The notes beneath the pieces are model-generated. The model did no database searches, had not been told where the DNA came from, and saw only the letters and a list, made by a program, of their open reading frames with translations. Both the position numbers and the translations under genes were made by a program. Shown here one piece after another: positions 8,023 through 16,617 of a DNA stretch of 16,617 bases (its first letter is position 1; the number at the start of each line of letters is the position of its first letter). Source of the stretch: Minisyncoccota bacterium. GTDB lineage: Bacteria; Patescibacteriota; Minisyncoccia; UBA6257; 2-01-FULL-56-20. The stretch covers positions 1 to 16,617 of the forward strand of contig JARLIC010000047.1 in assembly GCA_031291905.1 (NCBI GenBank). Direction: 5' to 3'.

Positions 8023-8274
8023 ATGAAACTCGGCGTCTACTCATTGCAAAAAGTGCTTTTCCGGGGCGACGCGAAGTCGGTGAATTGCAATACGCGTTCC
8101 GGTGAGATCACGTTCCTCGACCATCACGAGCCGCTCATCTCGATCCTCGGGAAGGGCGTGATCACGATCGCCGATGCGAACGGGGAGGATCACTACATCC
8201 AGGCGCGTTCCGGTTTTTTGGAGATCGGCGCCGATAATCAGGCGAAGATGCTCATCGAGGAGGAAGTTGTGTAA
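8023..8274 (+). CDS. atpC: ATP synthase F1 subunit epsilon, beta-sandwich domain only
   Basis: The gene encodes 83 residues from ATG 8023; a TTG at 8017 would add two residues and is less likely. The sequence matches the N-terminal ten-strand sandwich of epsilon: VYSLQKVLFRGDAKSVN, then GEITFLDHHEPLISIL, then the strand GFLEIG...KMLIEE. Epsilon binds gamma and the c-ring, and in many bacteria its C-terminal two-helix domain inhibits ATP hydrolysis. That domain (roughly 45-50 residues in the usual protein of about 135) is missing, and the stop at 8272-8274 is followed by an A/T-rich spacer with no continuation in other frames. Loss of epsilon-type autoinhibition is the inference. Confidence 0.9.
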   Translation: MKLGVYSLQKVLFRGDAKSVNCNTRSGEITFLDHHEPLISILGKGVITIADANGEDHYIQARSGFLEIGADNQAKMLIEEEVV

Positions 8275-8280
8275 TTAATT

Positions 8281-8286
8281 TATAAA
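8281..8286 (+). promoter_or_regulatory. -10-like box before the carbonic anhydrase gene
   Basis: TATAAA lies 6 nt before the ATG at 8293, the same spacing as at atpF. No -35 is found, so this may be a promoter for a leaderless mRNA or simply an A/T-rich initiation region. Confidence 0.3.
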
Positions 8287-8292
8287 AATAAT

Positions 8293-8739
8293 ATGGCAAC
8301 ATTGACCGATCCCGCGGTGAAGTTCAAATCGCAAAGCGAGCATTATACCGCCGACGCGTGCGTCGTGTGGTGCTACGACGACCGTTTTTATAAATTATTG
8401 AAGGCATTCGGGAAGAAGCAGGGATTCAAGAACATCGACCTGGTGAAGGTCGCGGGCGGCGCGAAAGCGCTTGCGGGCGAAGCGGGAGCCGATCGTGATT
8501 TCGTCATCGGCCAGGTGAAGACCTCGGTGCGCCTTCATGGGACGAAGCGCGTGATCCTCATGCTGCATCGCGACTGTGGTGCGTACGGCGGCTCGAAGAG
8601 CTTCGAGGATCCCGAAAAGGAGCGCGCATATTACGAGAGCCAGCTCCGCGCGGCCCGCGACTTCGTGAAGAAGGAAGCCCCCGCGATCCCCGTGGATGCG
8701 TACTTTGCCGACTTTGACGGACTGTATCTGATTGACTGA
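8293..8739 (+). CDS. Short beta-class carbonic anhydrase-like protein
   Basis: Carbonic anhydrases interconvert CO2 and bicarbonate. The 148-residue protein carries both beta-class signatures: C27-Y-D29-D-R31 (the CxDxR zinc ligand and Asp-Arg dyad) and H92-R-D-C95 (HxxC zinc ligands), in the setting VILMLHRDCGAYGG. Between them is the family-like VKVAGGAKAL. It is shorter than typical beta-CAs (about 200-230 residues), chiefly at the N-terminus, so it is a minimal version. All predicted zinc ligands are present and I expect activity, though this is inferred. It follows atpC after 18 nt in the same direction. Its stop codon overlaps the -35 box of the next promoter. Confidence 0.75.
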   Translation: MATLTDPAVKFKSQSEHYTADACVVWCYDDRFYKLLKAFGKKQGFKNIDLVKVAGGAKALAGEAGADRDFVIGQVKTSVRLHGTKRVILMLHRDCGAYGGSKSFEDPEKERAYYESQLRAARDFVKKEAPAIPVDAYFADFDGLYLID

Positions 8740-8760
8740 TTTTGCATAAAAGAGTATAGT
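8732..8760 (+). promoter_or_regulatory. Predicted promoter of the CsoSCA-like gene
   Basis: TTGACT (8732-8737), a 17-nt spacer and TATAGT (8755-8760) make one of the best sigma70-type matches in the window. The predicted leader is about 42 nt, with a purine-rich GAAGGCGAGG (8791-8800) 8 nt before the GTG start, so this gene appears to use a Shine-Dalgarno-type leader, unlike many neighbours. Confidence 0.6.
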
Positions 8761-8808
8761 GTGGTCAGCATCAAATTGAATCAACTTCAAGAAGGCGAGG
8801 AATAATAG

Positions 8809-9876
8809 GTGGATATCTTGAACCTGTTACTTGGGCAGAACCGGAGATATTCGGTCCTGTATGTCGTGAACAAACCGGTGAGGGGGAAGATCCGTGAGCA
8901 CTATCCCACGCAGATAGGCGTGTGGGAGTGCATGGACGGCCGCACCCGCATGGAGTCGGCAACCGAGATGCCCGCGGGCATCCTGCAATCATGGGAGAAC
9001 GGCGGCGCCCGATTCGATCTTCGTTGGCCGCATTTCCAGACCAGCTTCATGGATTGGTACGGCCACGCAAGGAAGAACGGCCGGCCGTGCGTCGTACTGG
9101 TGTCGTGGCACAGGTCCAGATCGAACGTGCATCTCGGCTGTAAGGCCCATCGGTACGATGATGCCGCAGCGGAGGCGCTCGCGAGGGCGCAGGTCAAGGA
9201 ACTTTGGAGCCGCTTCAAGGAAGACGACGGGAAGCGGCATCTGTATCCCATCGAGGTCTGTCTCGAAACGGATTCGGAGACCATGATATTCCAACGGAGG
9301 AAGGATTCGGCGACGCTCGACGTTTCCGGGCTCGAAATCCTTTCACAACCCGAGGCGCAAAAACGCCTTCAGGGGTTCTATCCCGATGTTCCGCCCTGTG
9401 TGCTGGACGACCTGTTGGCGACGATCATCGCCGGGAACATCCGCCATATACAAAAGGTGCGGTCCATGGGTCGCACCGTGGAGGAGTGCGACCATTGCGA
9501 GTCGATCATCGCGGTGGGACGCGGCCTCGAATGGCTCGACAAACGCGCGTTCATCATCGGACCGTTCGATCCCCGTTTTCCCGACATGGTGGAGACCGCC
9601 GCAAAGATCGTTCTTGAGAATTTTCACAAAGGAACGGTCGATGTTGCGGGCGGGGCGATGCTTCTGGCATCCACCCCGTTCCGGGAATGTCTCGGGAGGC
9701 CGGGGCGGGAAATGGCCGGACTGAGGGCTTCCAGCCTTCTTGATACCGCGCATACGGTCATCAAGGAACGGGTTCCGGATCTTGTTCCCCATCTTCGCTA
9801 TACGATAGCGGGGACGGTGAGCAACGACACAAGGCGGTTCCTTCCCGTCGATGTCGTCCGCCAGGGCCAGAGTTGA
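8809..9876 (+). CDS. Carbonic-anhydrase-fold protein resembling carboxysomal CsoSCA
   Basis: The gene encodes 355 residues from GTG 8809. It has a CxDxR motif at C41-M-D43-G-R45 and, 60 residues on, H101 followed by C111 in VVLVSWHRSRSNVHLGC. This matches the order and spacing of the zinc and dyad residues of CsoSCA, the carboxysome shell carbonic anhydrase, as I remember it (Cys, Asp, Arg, then His about 70 on and Cys about 11 later). Later segments ETDSETM (153-159) and CDHCESIIAVGRGLEW (227-242) also resemble CsoSCA, whose second half is a degenerate repeat of the catalytic domain. CsoSCA is about 500 residues; the shell-binding N-terminal region appears absent. It follows a beta-CA gene but has its own promoter and ends in a strong terminator. 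No RuBisCO or shell genes are visible. The CA fold is fairly sure; the precise subfamily is inference. Confidence 0.6.
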   Translation: MDILNLLLGQNRRYSVLYVVNKPVRGKIREHYPTQIGVWECMDGRTRMESATEMPAGILQSWENGGARFDLRWPHFQTSFMDWYGHARKNGRPCVVLVSWHRSRSNVHLGCKAHRYDDAAAEALARAQVKELWSRFKEDDGKRHLYPIEVCLETDSETMIFQRRKDSATLDVSGLEILSQPEAQKRLQGFYPDVPPCVLDDLLATIIAGNIRHIQKVRSMGRTVEECDHCESIIAVGRGLEWLDKRAFIIGPFDPRFPDMVETAAKIVLENFHKGTVDVAGGAMLLASTPFRECLGRPGREMAGLRASSLLDTAHTVIKERVPDLVPHLRYTIAGTVSNDTRRFLPVDVVRQGQS

Positions 9877-9895
9877 TTCTGTTTCAGTGATCGTT

Positions 9896-9927
9896 TCGGC
9901 CGGGAATTATTTCCCGGCCGATTTTTT
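9896..9927 (+). terminator. Rho-independent terminator after the CsoSCA-like gene
   Basis: A perfect 11-bp stem TCGGCCGGGAA (9896-9906) pairs with TTCCCGGCCGA (9911-9921) around loop TTAT and is followed by six T (9922-9927). The next 110 nt (9928-10036) hold an AAGGAGGTG sequence and GC-rich inverted segments but no gene I can support. Confidence 0.9.
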
Positions 9928-10036
9928 ATAAGGAGGTGGCCCGCCGGGCGGGGAGTCCGCGGGCGGTTATGCGTGGGGGCGCTCCAGGAAGATCGCCCTG
10001 TTGCGGCAGGAAGGGGCGCGAATCGGAAGGTGAATA

Positions 10037-10045
10037 TGGTATGAT
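10037..10045 (+). promoter_or_regulatory. Extended -10 before a small peptide gene
   Basis: TGG-TATGAT (TGn plus hexamer at 10040-10045) ends 6 nt before the ATG at 10052. No clear -35 is seen, as is common with extended -10 promoters. It implies a leaderless mRNA. Confidence 0.45.
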
Positions 10046-10051
10046 AGTGGT

Positions 10052-10126
10052 ATGAAACTGAAGGTGCTTGTCGTCGTGCTTGCGGTCGTCATTGTGGTGC
10101 TTCTGGCCATACTTTTCTTCTATTAG
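10052..10126 (+). CDS. 24-residue single-helix membrane peptide
   Basis: ATG 10052 to TAG 10126 encodes MKLKVLVVVLAVVIVVLLAI plus LFFY: two Lys, then an unbroken hydrophobic helix long enough to cross a membrane, then the stop. An extended -10 box ends exactly 6 nt before the ATG, as at several other genes here. It lies 31 nt upstream of the RsbW-like gene on the same strand and could be co-transcribed with it. Peptides of this type include membrane-active toxins and regulators of membrane proteins; no family is recognised. The clean Lys-plus-helix design and promoter spacing support a real gene, but the length makes chance possible. Confidence 0.45.
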   Translation: MKLKVLVVVLAVVIVVLLAILFFY

Positions 10127-10157
10127 CTTCCGTCTTTATAACCACACCACCCATTTT

Positions 10158-10760
10158 ATGAGTTTTGAATATCACGATTCCGTTGATCCGTCCGAATTCG
10201 AACTTGAGCAAGGACAGGAACAGGAACAAGCGGAACCGGAGCAGGCCGGTTCGTTCGAGCGCGGTTTTGTATGGGACAGCGGATTGGAGGCTGTCGACGA
10301 GGCGGAAGAGAAAGTGAGGGAAAGTCTCGCGGCGCTCAATTGGCCGGAGGAAAAGATCGACGATGTCGCCCTTGCCGCGCGCGAAGCGGTGGCGAACGCG
10401 GTCATTCACGGGAATCTCGGCATACAGCACATGGACGGGGAGACGCCCGATTCGTACGATGCGCGGTGGCGCGCCGCGTCGCAGGGAGAGGGCGGCGACA
10501 AGAAAGTGAACCTGGAGATCTATGCGAGCGAGAAGGAGGTGAGGGTGGTGGTGACCGACGAAGGGAACTTCGTGGCCGCGCCCGAGCCGGTTCCCGATCC
10601 GGAGAACGAAGGCCGCGGCATGATGCCGAGCGGGAGGGGCATTGGCATCATCGTCGAAAAGTGCGACGCGGTGGAGGCCGCTCCGGGACAGCTTACTTTG
10701 ATAAAATACCGCGACGGTTCGCCGGAAACCGCCGACGTCGAGGAGGCCGCGGCGCTATGA
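10158..10760 (+). CDS. RsbW/SpoIIAB-like ATPase (anti-sigma or switch kinase family)
   Basis: The gene encodes 200 residues from ATG 10158; the frame is open back to 10068, but that part overlaps the peptide gene and looks non-coding. Residues 52-185 form a GHKL ATPase domain: N-box EAVANAVIHGN (77-87), G1 box DEGNF (134-138) and G2 box SGRGIGIIVEKCD (158-170), ending LTLIKYR. This arrangement without a histidine-phosphoacceptor domain is typical of RsbW/SpoIIAB serine kinases that phosphorylate anti-anti-sigma proteins and bind sigma factors. No partner sigma or STAS gene is in the window. The N-terminus (10-30) is a Glu/Gln-rich acidic tail, and two acidic or Pro-rich inserts (94-115 and 141-153) enlarge the domain. 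The ATGA at 10757-10760 links it to a six-codon frame that ends across the nth start. Confidence 0.75.
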   Translation: MSFEYHDSVDPSEFELEQGQEQEQAEPEQAGSFERGFVWDSGLEAVDEAEEKVRESLAALNWPEEKIDDVALAAREAVANAVIHGNLGIQHMDGETPDSYDARWRAASQGEGGDKKVNLEIYASEKEVRVVVTDEGNFVAAPEPVPDPENEGRGMMPSGRGIGIIVEKCDAVEAAPGQLTLIKYRDGSPETADVEEAAAL

Positions 10761-10773
10761 TCAAACGCCGGCG

Positions 10774-11451
10774 ATGATCGCGGAACGGGACCTGCCTTAT
10801 TATAAAGACCGCTGGAAAAGGATCGCGAAGACCCTTCGCGGACTTTTCCCGCATCCGAAGATCGCACTGAACTTTTCGAACCACTGGGAATTGCTCGTGG
10901 CGGTCCAGCTTTCCGCGCAGTGCACGGACAAGAAAGTGAACGAGATCACGCCGGAGCTTTTCAAAAAATATCCCACGCTCGACGATTATGTGAAGGCCGG
11001 CAGGACCGCGCGTGGCGTGCACGGGTTCGAGCAGGCGATCCGGCAGACGGGATTCTTTCGTGCGAAGGCGAAGCACATTCTGGCCGCCGCGAAGATCGTG
11101 AAGGAAAAATTCCACGGTAGGTTGCCGAAGACGATGGCGGAAATGGTCACGATCCCGGGCGTTGGGCGCAAGTCGGCGAATGTCATCCTCGGCAATGCCT
11201 ACGGCGTGGTGGAGGGGATCGCCGTGGATACGCACGTGATACGCCTGTCGAGGCTGCTGGGCCTCACCAAAGAGAGGACGCCGGAGAAGATCGAGAAGGA
11301 CCTGATGGCGATCATCCCCGAAAGGGACTGGTTCAAGGCGACCTACCTGCTGATCGATTACGGCCGCAAATACTGTCCGGCGCGGCCGCACGACCACGCG
11401 AAATGTCCGTTAACGAAGGTTCTGGGGCAGGGGAAGTTATCCACATTTTGA
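10774..11451 (+). CDS. nth: Endonuclease III (DNA glycosylase/AP lyase) with altered Fe-S loop
   Basis: This base-excision repair enzyme removes oxidised pyrimidines and nicks abasic sites. It has 225 residues. Family marks are LSAQCTDKKVN (46-56), the helix-hairpin-helix IPGVGRKSANVIL (127-139) with catalytic Lys133, and VDTHVIRLSRLLGL with catalytic Asp152. The usual C-x6-C-x2-C-x5-C iron-sulfur loop near the C-terminus reads C201-x6-H208-x2-C211-x5-L217, so the second Cys is His and the fourth is Leu. A normal four-Cys [4Fe-4S] site is therefore absent. The start ATG at 10774 is 13 nt after the RsbW-like stop. The pairing with uvrB-uvrA downstream makes this a small repair cluster, although nth is separated from uvrB by a terminator. 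Confidence 0.93.
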   Translation: MIAERDLPYYKDRWKRIAKTLRGLFPHPKIALNFSNHWELLVAVQLSAQCTDKKVNEITPELFKKYPTLDDYVKAGRTARGVHGFEQAIRQTGFFRAKAKHILAAAKIVKEKFHGRLPKTMAEMVTIPGVGRKSANVILGNAYGVVEGIAVDTHVIRLSRLLGLTKERTPEKIEKDLMAIIPERDWFKATYLLIDYGRKYCPARPHDHAKCPLTKVLGQGKLSTF

Positions 11452-11474
11452 CCCCGCCAAAAGTGTGGTAGAAT
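11448..11474 (+). promoter_or_regulatory. Predicted promoter at the end of nth
   Basis: TTGACC (11448-11453) overlaps the nth stop. TAGAAT (11469-11474) follows after 15 nt and is preceded by TGG, an extended -10. The predicted start is near 11481, only about 18 nt before a terminator hairpin. Confidence 0.45.
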
Positions 11475-11480
11475 TAACTT

Positions 11481-11539
11481 CGTTGGTTAGAAGGAGGACC
11501 GTTTTCCGGTGTGAGGCCGGAAAACGGTCTTTCGTTTTT
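11481..11539 (+). ncRNA. Candidate short leader or small RNA before uvrB
   Basis: Between the predicted promoter (11448-11474) and a strong terminator (11498-11539) lies a transcript of about 60 nt. It carries a perfect AAGGAGG (11491-11497) followed, inside the hairpin, by GTG TGA (11509-11514), a start codon followed at once by a stop. It could be an attenuator left from nth/uvrB regulation or a free small RNA. uvrB has its own promoter after the terminator, so it does not depend on readthrough. Confidence 0.4.
11498..11539 (+). terminator. Rho-independent terminator between nth and uvrB
   Basis: A perfect 12-bp stem ACCGTTTTCCGG (11498-11509) pairs with CCGGAAAACGGT (11517-11528) around a 7-nt loop and is followed by CTTTCGTTTTT (11529-11539). 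Confidence 0.88.
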
Positions 11540-11550
11540 ACGGGTTTGTT

Positions 11551-11579
11551 TTGACTCCGTGCGGAATTTTCGCTACACT
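11551..11579 (+). promoter_or_regulatory. Predicted promoter of uvrB-uvrA
   Basis: TTGACT (11551-11556), a 17-nt spacer and TACACT (11574-11579) form a good sigma70-type promoter starting 12 nt after the terminator. The leader to the uvrB ATG would be about 73 nt. No LexA-type operator is recognised around it. Confidence 0.65.
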
Positions 11580-11658
11580 GTCCCTGCGGTTCGAACGAGT
11601 ACCCCCTATAGCCCTCCGGCAAGGGGCCGTTTGCTTATTATGCGCACCGCACATCACC

Positions 11659-13730
11659 ATGGACCATTTCGAGATCGTATCCGATAACAGACCCGCGGGG
11701 GACCAACCGAAGGCGATCGCATCGCTTGTTTCGGGTCTGCGCGAAGGACTTCGGGATCAGACCCTTCTCGGTGTGACCGGTTCGGGCAAGACGTTTACGA
11801 TGGCGAACATCGTCAAGGAGGTCAACATGCCCACGCTGGTGATCGCGCACAACAAGACGCTCGCCGCACAGTTGTGCAGCGAGTTCCGCGAACTTTTTCC
11901 CAACGCATCGGTGAATTATTTCGTTTCATACTACGACTACTATCAGCCGGAAGCATACATGCCCTCGAGCGATACCTATATAGACAAAGAGGCGCTGATA
12001 AATGACGAGATCGACAAGCTGCGCCATGCGGCGACGATGGCGTTACTCACGCGGCGCGACGTGATCGTCGTGGCATCGGTGTCGTGCATTTACGGCCTTG
12101 GCGCGCCGGAAGAATATGCAAAGAACATCGTGCGTTTCAAGGTGGGCGACCGCGTGGAGCGCCGCGAGTTTTCGCGCAAGCTCGTGGAATTGCAGTTCAA
12201 TCGTACGACGGCGGACCTTACCCGCGCGACGTACCGTCTGCGCGGCGAGAATTGGGAGATCATGCCGGCGGACCGCGAGATCATCTATAACCTTGAGGTC
12301 TCGGGCGGGGTGATCCGCGCGATCTACGAGATCGATCCGGTGAAAGGATTCCAGCCGGGAAAGACGCCCGCGATCCCGGACATCCTTTTCGCGCCCGCAA
12401 AACATTTCATTACGGCGCCGGAATCGCGCGAACGCGCCCTCGTCGATATCAAAAAGGAACTGAAGGAACAACTTGCGAAATTCAACAAAGAGAAGAAGTT
12501 TCTGGAAGCGGAGCGCATTGAACGCCGCACCAAGTTCGACCTTGCCATGATGGCGGAGGTGGGTTACTGCCACGGCATCGAGAACTATTCGCGCCACCTG
12601 TCCGGACGTGCCGCAGGTGAGCCGCCCGCAACGCTCCTCGACTATTTTCCCCATAAAGACGACGGCACGCCGAACTTCCTTACCATCATCGACGAATCAC
12701 ACATGACCGTGCCGCAGTTGCAGGGAATGTTCAATGGCGATGCGGCGCGCAAGAAGACGCTTGTGGAATACGGGTTCCGCCTGCCGTCCGCGATCGACAA
12801 CCGTCCGCTCCGTTTCTCGGAGTTCGTGGAGCGCATAGGGCAGGTGATCTACACTTCCGCCACGCCGGGGCCGTACGAAGTGGAGAGGAGCGAACCGCCG
12901 CACGGGAAGATCGTGGAACAGATCATCCGCCCGACGGGCCTTGTCGACCCGAAGATCACCGTGCTTCCCGCGCGCGGACAAGTGGAGGACCTCATTCCGC
13001 GCATCCAGGAGCGCGTCGCCAGGAAGGAGCGCGTGCTCGTGACCACACTTACCAAGCGCATGGCGGAGGATCTGAGCGCGTATCTCGAGGAAAAGAAGAT
13101 CAAGGTCAATTATCTGCATAGCGACGTGAAGACGATGGATCGCATCAAGATCCTCACCGATCTTCGGCGCGGAAAGATCGAGGTGCTCGTCGGCGTGAAC
13201 CTGCTCCGTGAGGGGTTGGACCTTCCCGAGGTCTCGTTGGTGGCCATTCTGGACGCCGACAAGGAAGGATTTTTGCGCAGCGAGGTCTCGCTTATCCAGA
13301 CGATCGGCCGTGCGGCGCGCAACGTGGAAGGGGAGGTGCTGATGTATGCGGACACTATTACGGGCTCCATCGAACGCGCGATCAAAGAGACCGATCGCCG
13401 CCGCATCATCCAGGTTGCGTACAACGAAAAGAACCATATCACGCCGCGCACGATCGTGCGCAGGATATCGAGTATCCTGCCCGACATCGACGAGATCCTG
13501 AAGCTGGAAACGGCGCCGATACCGCGTTCGAAGACGGCGCTGCAGAAACTGATCGCCGAAAAGCAGCGTGATATGCGCGAGGCCGCGAAGGAACTGAATT
13601 TCGAAATAGCGGGGATATTGCGCGACGAGATACGCGAACTGAGCAAGAGAGCGGCATCGGCGGAGAAGGTGACGAAGGACGCGGGGAAGGATGCGGGAAT
13701 ACCGAAGAAAAAAACGGCCATTAAGAAAAC

Positions 13731-13734
<4 letters not shown>
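11659..13734 (+). CDS. uvrB: Excinuclease ABC subunit B
   Basis: UvrB verifies DNA damage delivered by UvrA and recruits UvrC for incision. It has 691 residues from ATG 11659; the frame is open to a TTG at 11551, but that lies in the promoter, and MDHFEIVSDNRPAGDQPKAI is the typical UvrB start. Walker A is GVTGSGKT (38-45). The beta-hairpin that clamps DNA is seen in YYDYYQPEAYMPSSDTYIDK. The DEAD-like box is DESH (345-348). Motif VI is QTIGRAARN (about 547-555). A C-terminal UVR motif (about 628-662, LQKLIAEKQRDMREAAKELN) mediates the UvrC contact. The Lys-rich tail (KKKTAIKKT) follows. Its stop overlaps the uvrA start as ATGA (13731-13734), indicating translational coupling. Confidence 0.98.
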
Positions 13735-16278
<2,544 letters not shown>

Positions 16279-16286
<8 letters not shown>

Positions 16287-16403
16287 CGGATTTGTTTTGC
16301 CCTTTCGGGGACGGCGTTCCGGCCTGCTGGCCGGCCGCCTAAGGTCTCGCGGCCTTCGCCGCTCCGACATTCCCCTCAAGGGCAAAACAAATCCGTTATT
16401 TTG
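16279..16403. repeat. Structured inverted-repeat element, copy B (after uvrA)
   Basis: Perfect 26-bp inverted arms (16279-16304 and 16378-16403) start inside the last uvrA codons and include its TAA. The 79-nt core (16302-16380) has the same length as copy A (5301-5379) and 53 identical positions by hand alignment. The shared parts are the 14-nt start, the TGCT loop, GCCTAA, the CTTC loop, TCCG and the 12-nt end. The stems differ but still pair: CCGGCC/GGCCGG here against AAATTC/GAATTT in A, and GCGGC/GCCGC against GGCAC/GTGCT. The arms of A and B are unrelated in sequence. No T-run follows. This is a two-copy family of unknown function. Confidence 0.87.
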
Positions 16404-16441
16404 TTAGTATCTTGCGACTCTATTTTCAAATATGCCCTTTT

Positions 16442-16450
16442 TGCTATACT
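16442..16450 (+). promoter_or_regulatory. Extended -10 before the last gene
   Basis: TGC-TATACT (hexamer 16445-16450) ends 6 nt before the ATG at 16457. No clear -35 is seen. It predicts a leaderless mRNA. Confidence 0.5.
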
Positions 16451-16456
16451 GAATCC

Positions 16457-16617
16457 ATGGTCAAGATATTCGAGAACAAGATATGGAACAACGGCGAGAA
16501 GATCGGATGGATCGAGGGGAACCATGTCCGCGACATGGGGGACAGGCGACTCGGTTATTTCGAGAATAATTTCGTTTATAACATGGAAGGCCGCAAGGTC
16601 GCCTATATCCTGGAGAA
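16457..16617 (+). CDS. Unrecognised protein, N-terminal part (runs off the window)
   Basis: ATG 16457 opens a frame that is still open at the window end (53 codons visible). The peptide begins MVKIFENKIWNNGEKIGWIE and continues with strand-turn units of the form xxGEKIGWIEGNHV, then RLGYFENNFVYN, then GRKVAYILE. Each unit has a Gly-aromatic-Ile/Val pattern about every 15-17 residues, suggesting a small all-beta repeat protein. No catalytic motif is visible in this part and no family is assigned. The start is supported by the -10 box 6 nt upstream and by its position just after element B. Confidence 0.6.
   Translation, partial: MVKIFENKIWNNGEKIGWIEGNHVRDMGDRRLGYFENNFVYNMEGRKVAYILE

Noticed and set aside
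9969..10055. A 28-codon frame after the terminator, near AAGGAGGTG at 9930-9938
   Set aside because: The ribosome-binding-like sequence is over 30 nt from the ATG, the peptide is a low-complexity Gly/Arg mixture, and the frame runs into the peptide gene at 10052.

Overview
The window (16.6 kb) looks like a chromosomal segment of a small-genome bacterium, most likely a Patescibacteria/CPR (Parcubacteria-like) lineage. The reasons are compact genes, several shortened core proteins (AtpH, AtpC, UvrA, an endonuclease III with an incomplete Fe-S loop), a PemK-like protein of a type I associate with CPR genomes, and start codons that often sit directly behind a -10 box. TGA is used as a normal stop, so this is not a code-25 lineage. 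The lineage call is inference; no rRNA or other marker is present to settle it.

Layout. 1-722: the end of a surface-type protein, an AT-rich gene for a small membrane protein, and a broken second copy of part of the surface protein. 762-5279: F1Fo ATP synthase genes atpB-atpE-atpF-atpH-atpA-atpG in canonical order. 5266-6540: an AT-rich accessory block that splits the ATP synthase operon. It holds a structured inverted-repeat element, an HNH endonuclease gene preceded by a large structured RNA on the minus strand, a PemK/MazF-like gene on the plus strand, and a compact convergent small RNA. 6573-8274: atpD and atpC with their own promoter. 8293-9876: two beta-class carbonic-anhydrase-type proteins, one a short beta-CA and one resembling carboxysomal CsoSCA. 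9896-11451: a terminator, a 24-residue membrane peptide, an RsbW-like ATPase and endonuclease III (nth). 11448-16286: a promoter-to-terminator micro-unit, then uvrB and uvrA overlapping by ATGA. 16279-16403: a second copy of the structured inverted-repeat element. 16457-end: the start of an unrecognised gene.

The most unusual signal is the element found twice, directly after atpG and directly after uvrA. Each copy has a 79-nt core of the same length, with identical junction and loop bases but stems rewritten by compensatory changes. Each core is enclosed by a perfect inverted repeat (32 bp and 26 bp) whose sequence differs between loci and includes the 3' end and stop codon of the host gene. 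The second notable system is the HNH gene with its upstream minus-strand RNA, closed by a 19-position stem that pairs fully only on that strand (two G-U pairs) and preceded by a promoter. This resembles the HEARO / omega-RNA arrangement.

Functionally the core genes serve energy conversion (F-type ATP synthase), CO2/bicarbonate chemistry (two carbonic anhydrases) and DNA repair (Nth base excision, UvrAB nucleotide excision). The accessory block adds a nuclease, a toxin-type protein and non-coding RNAs.
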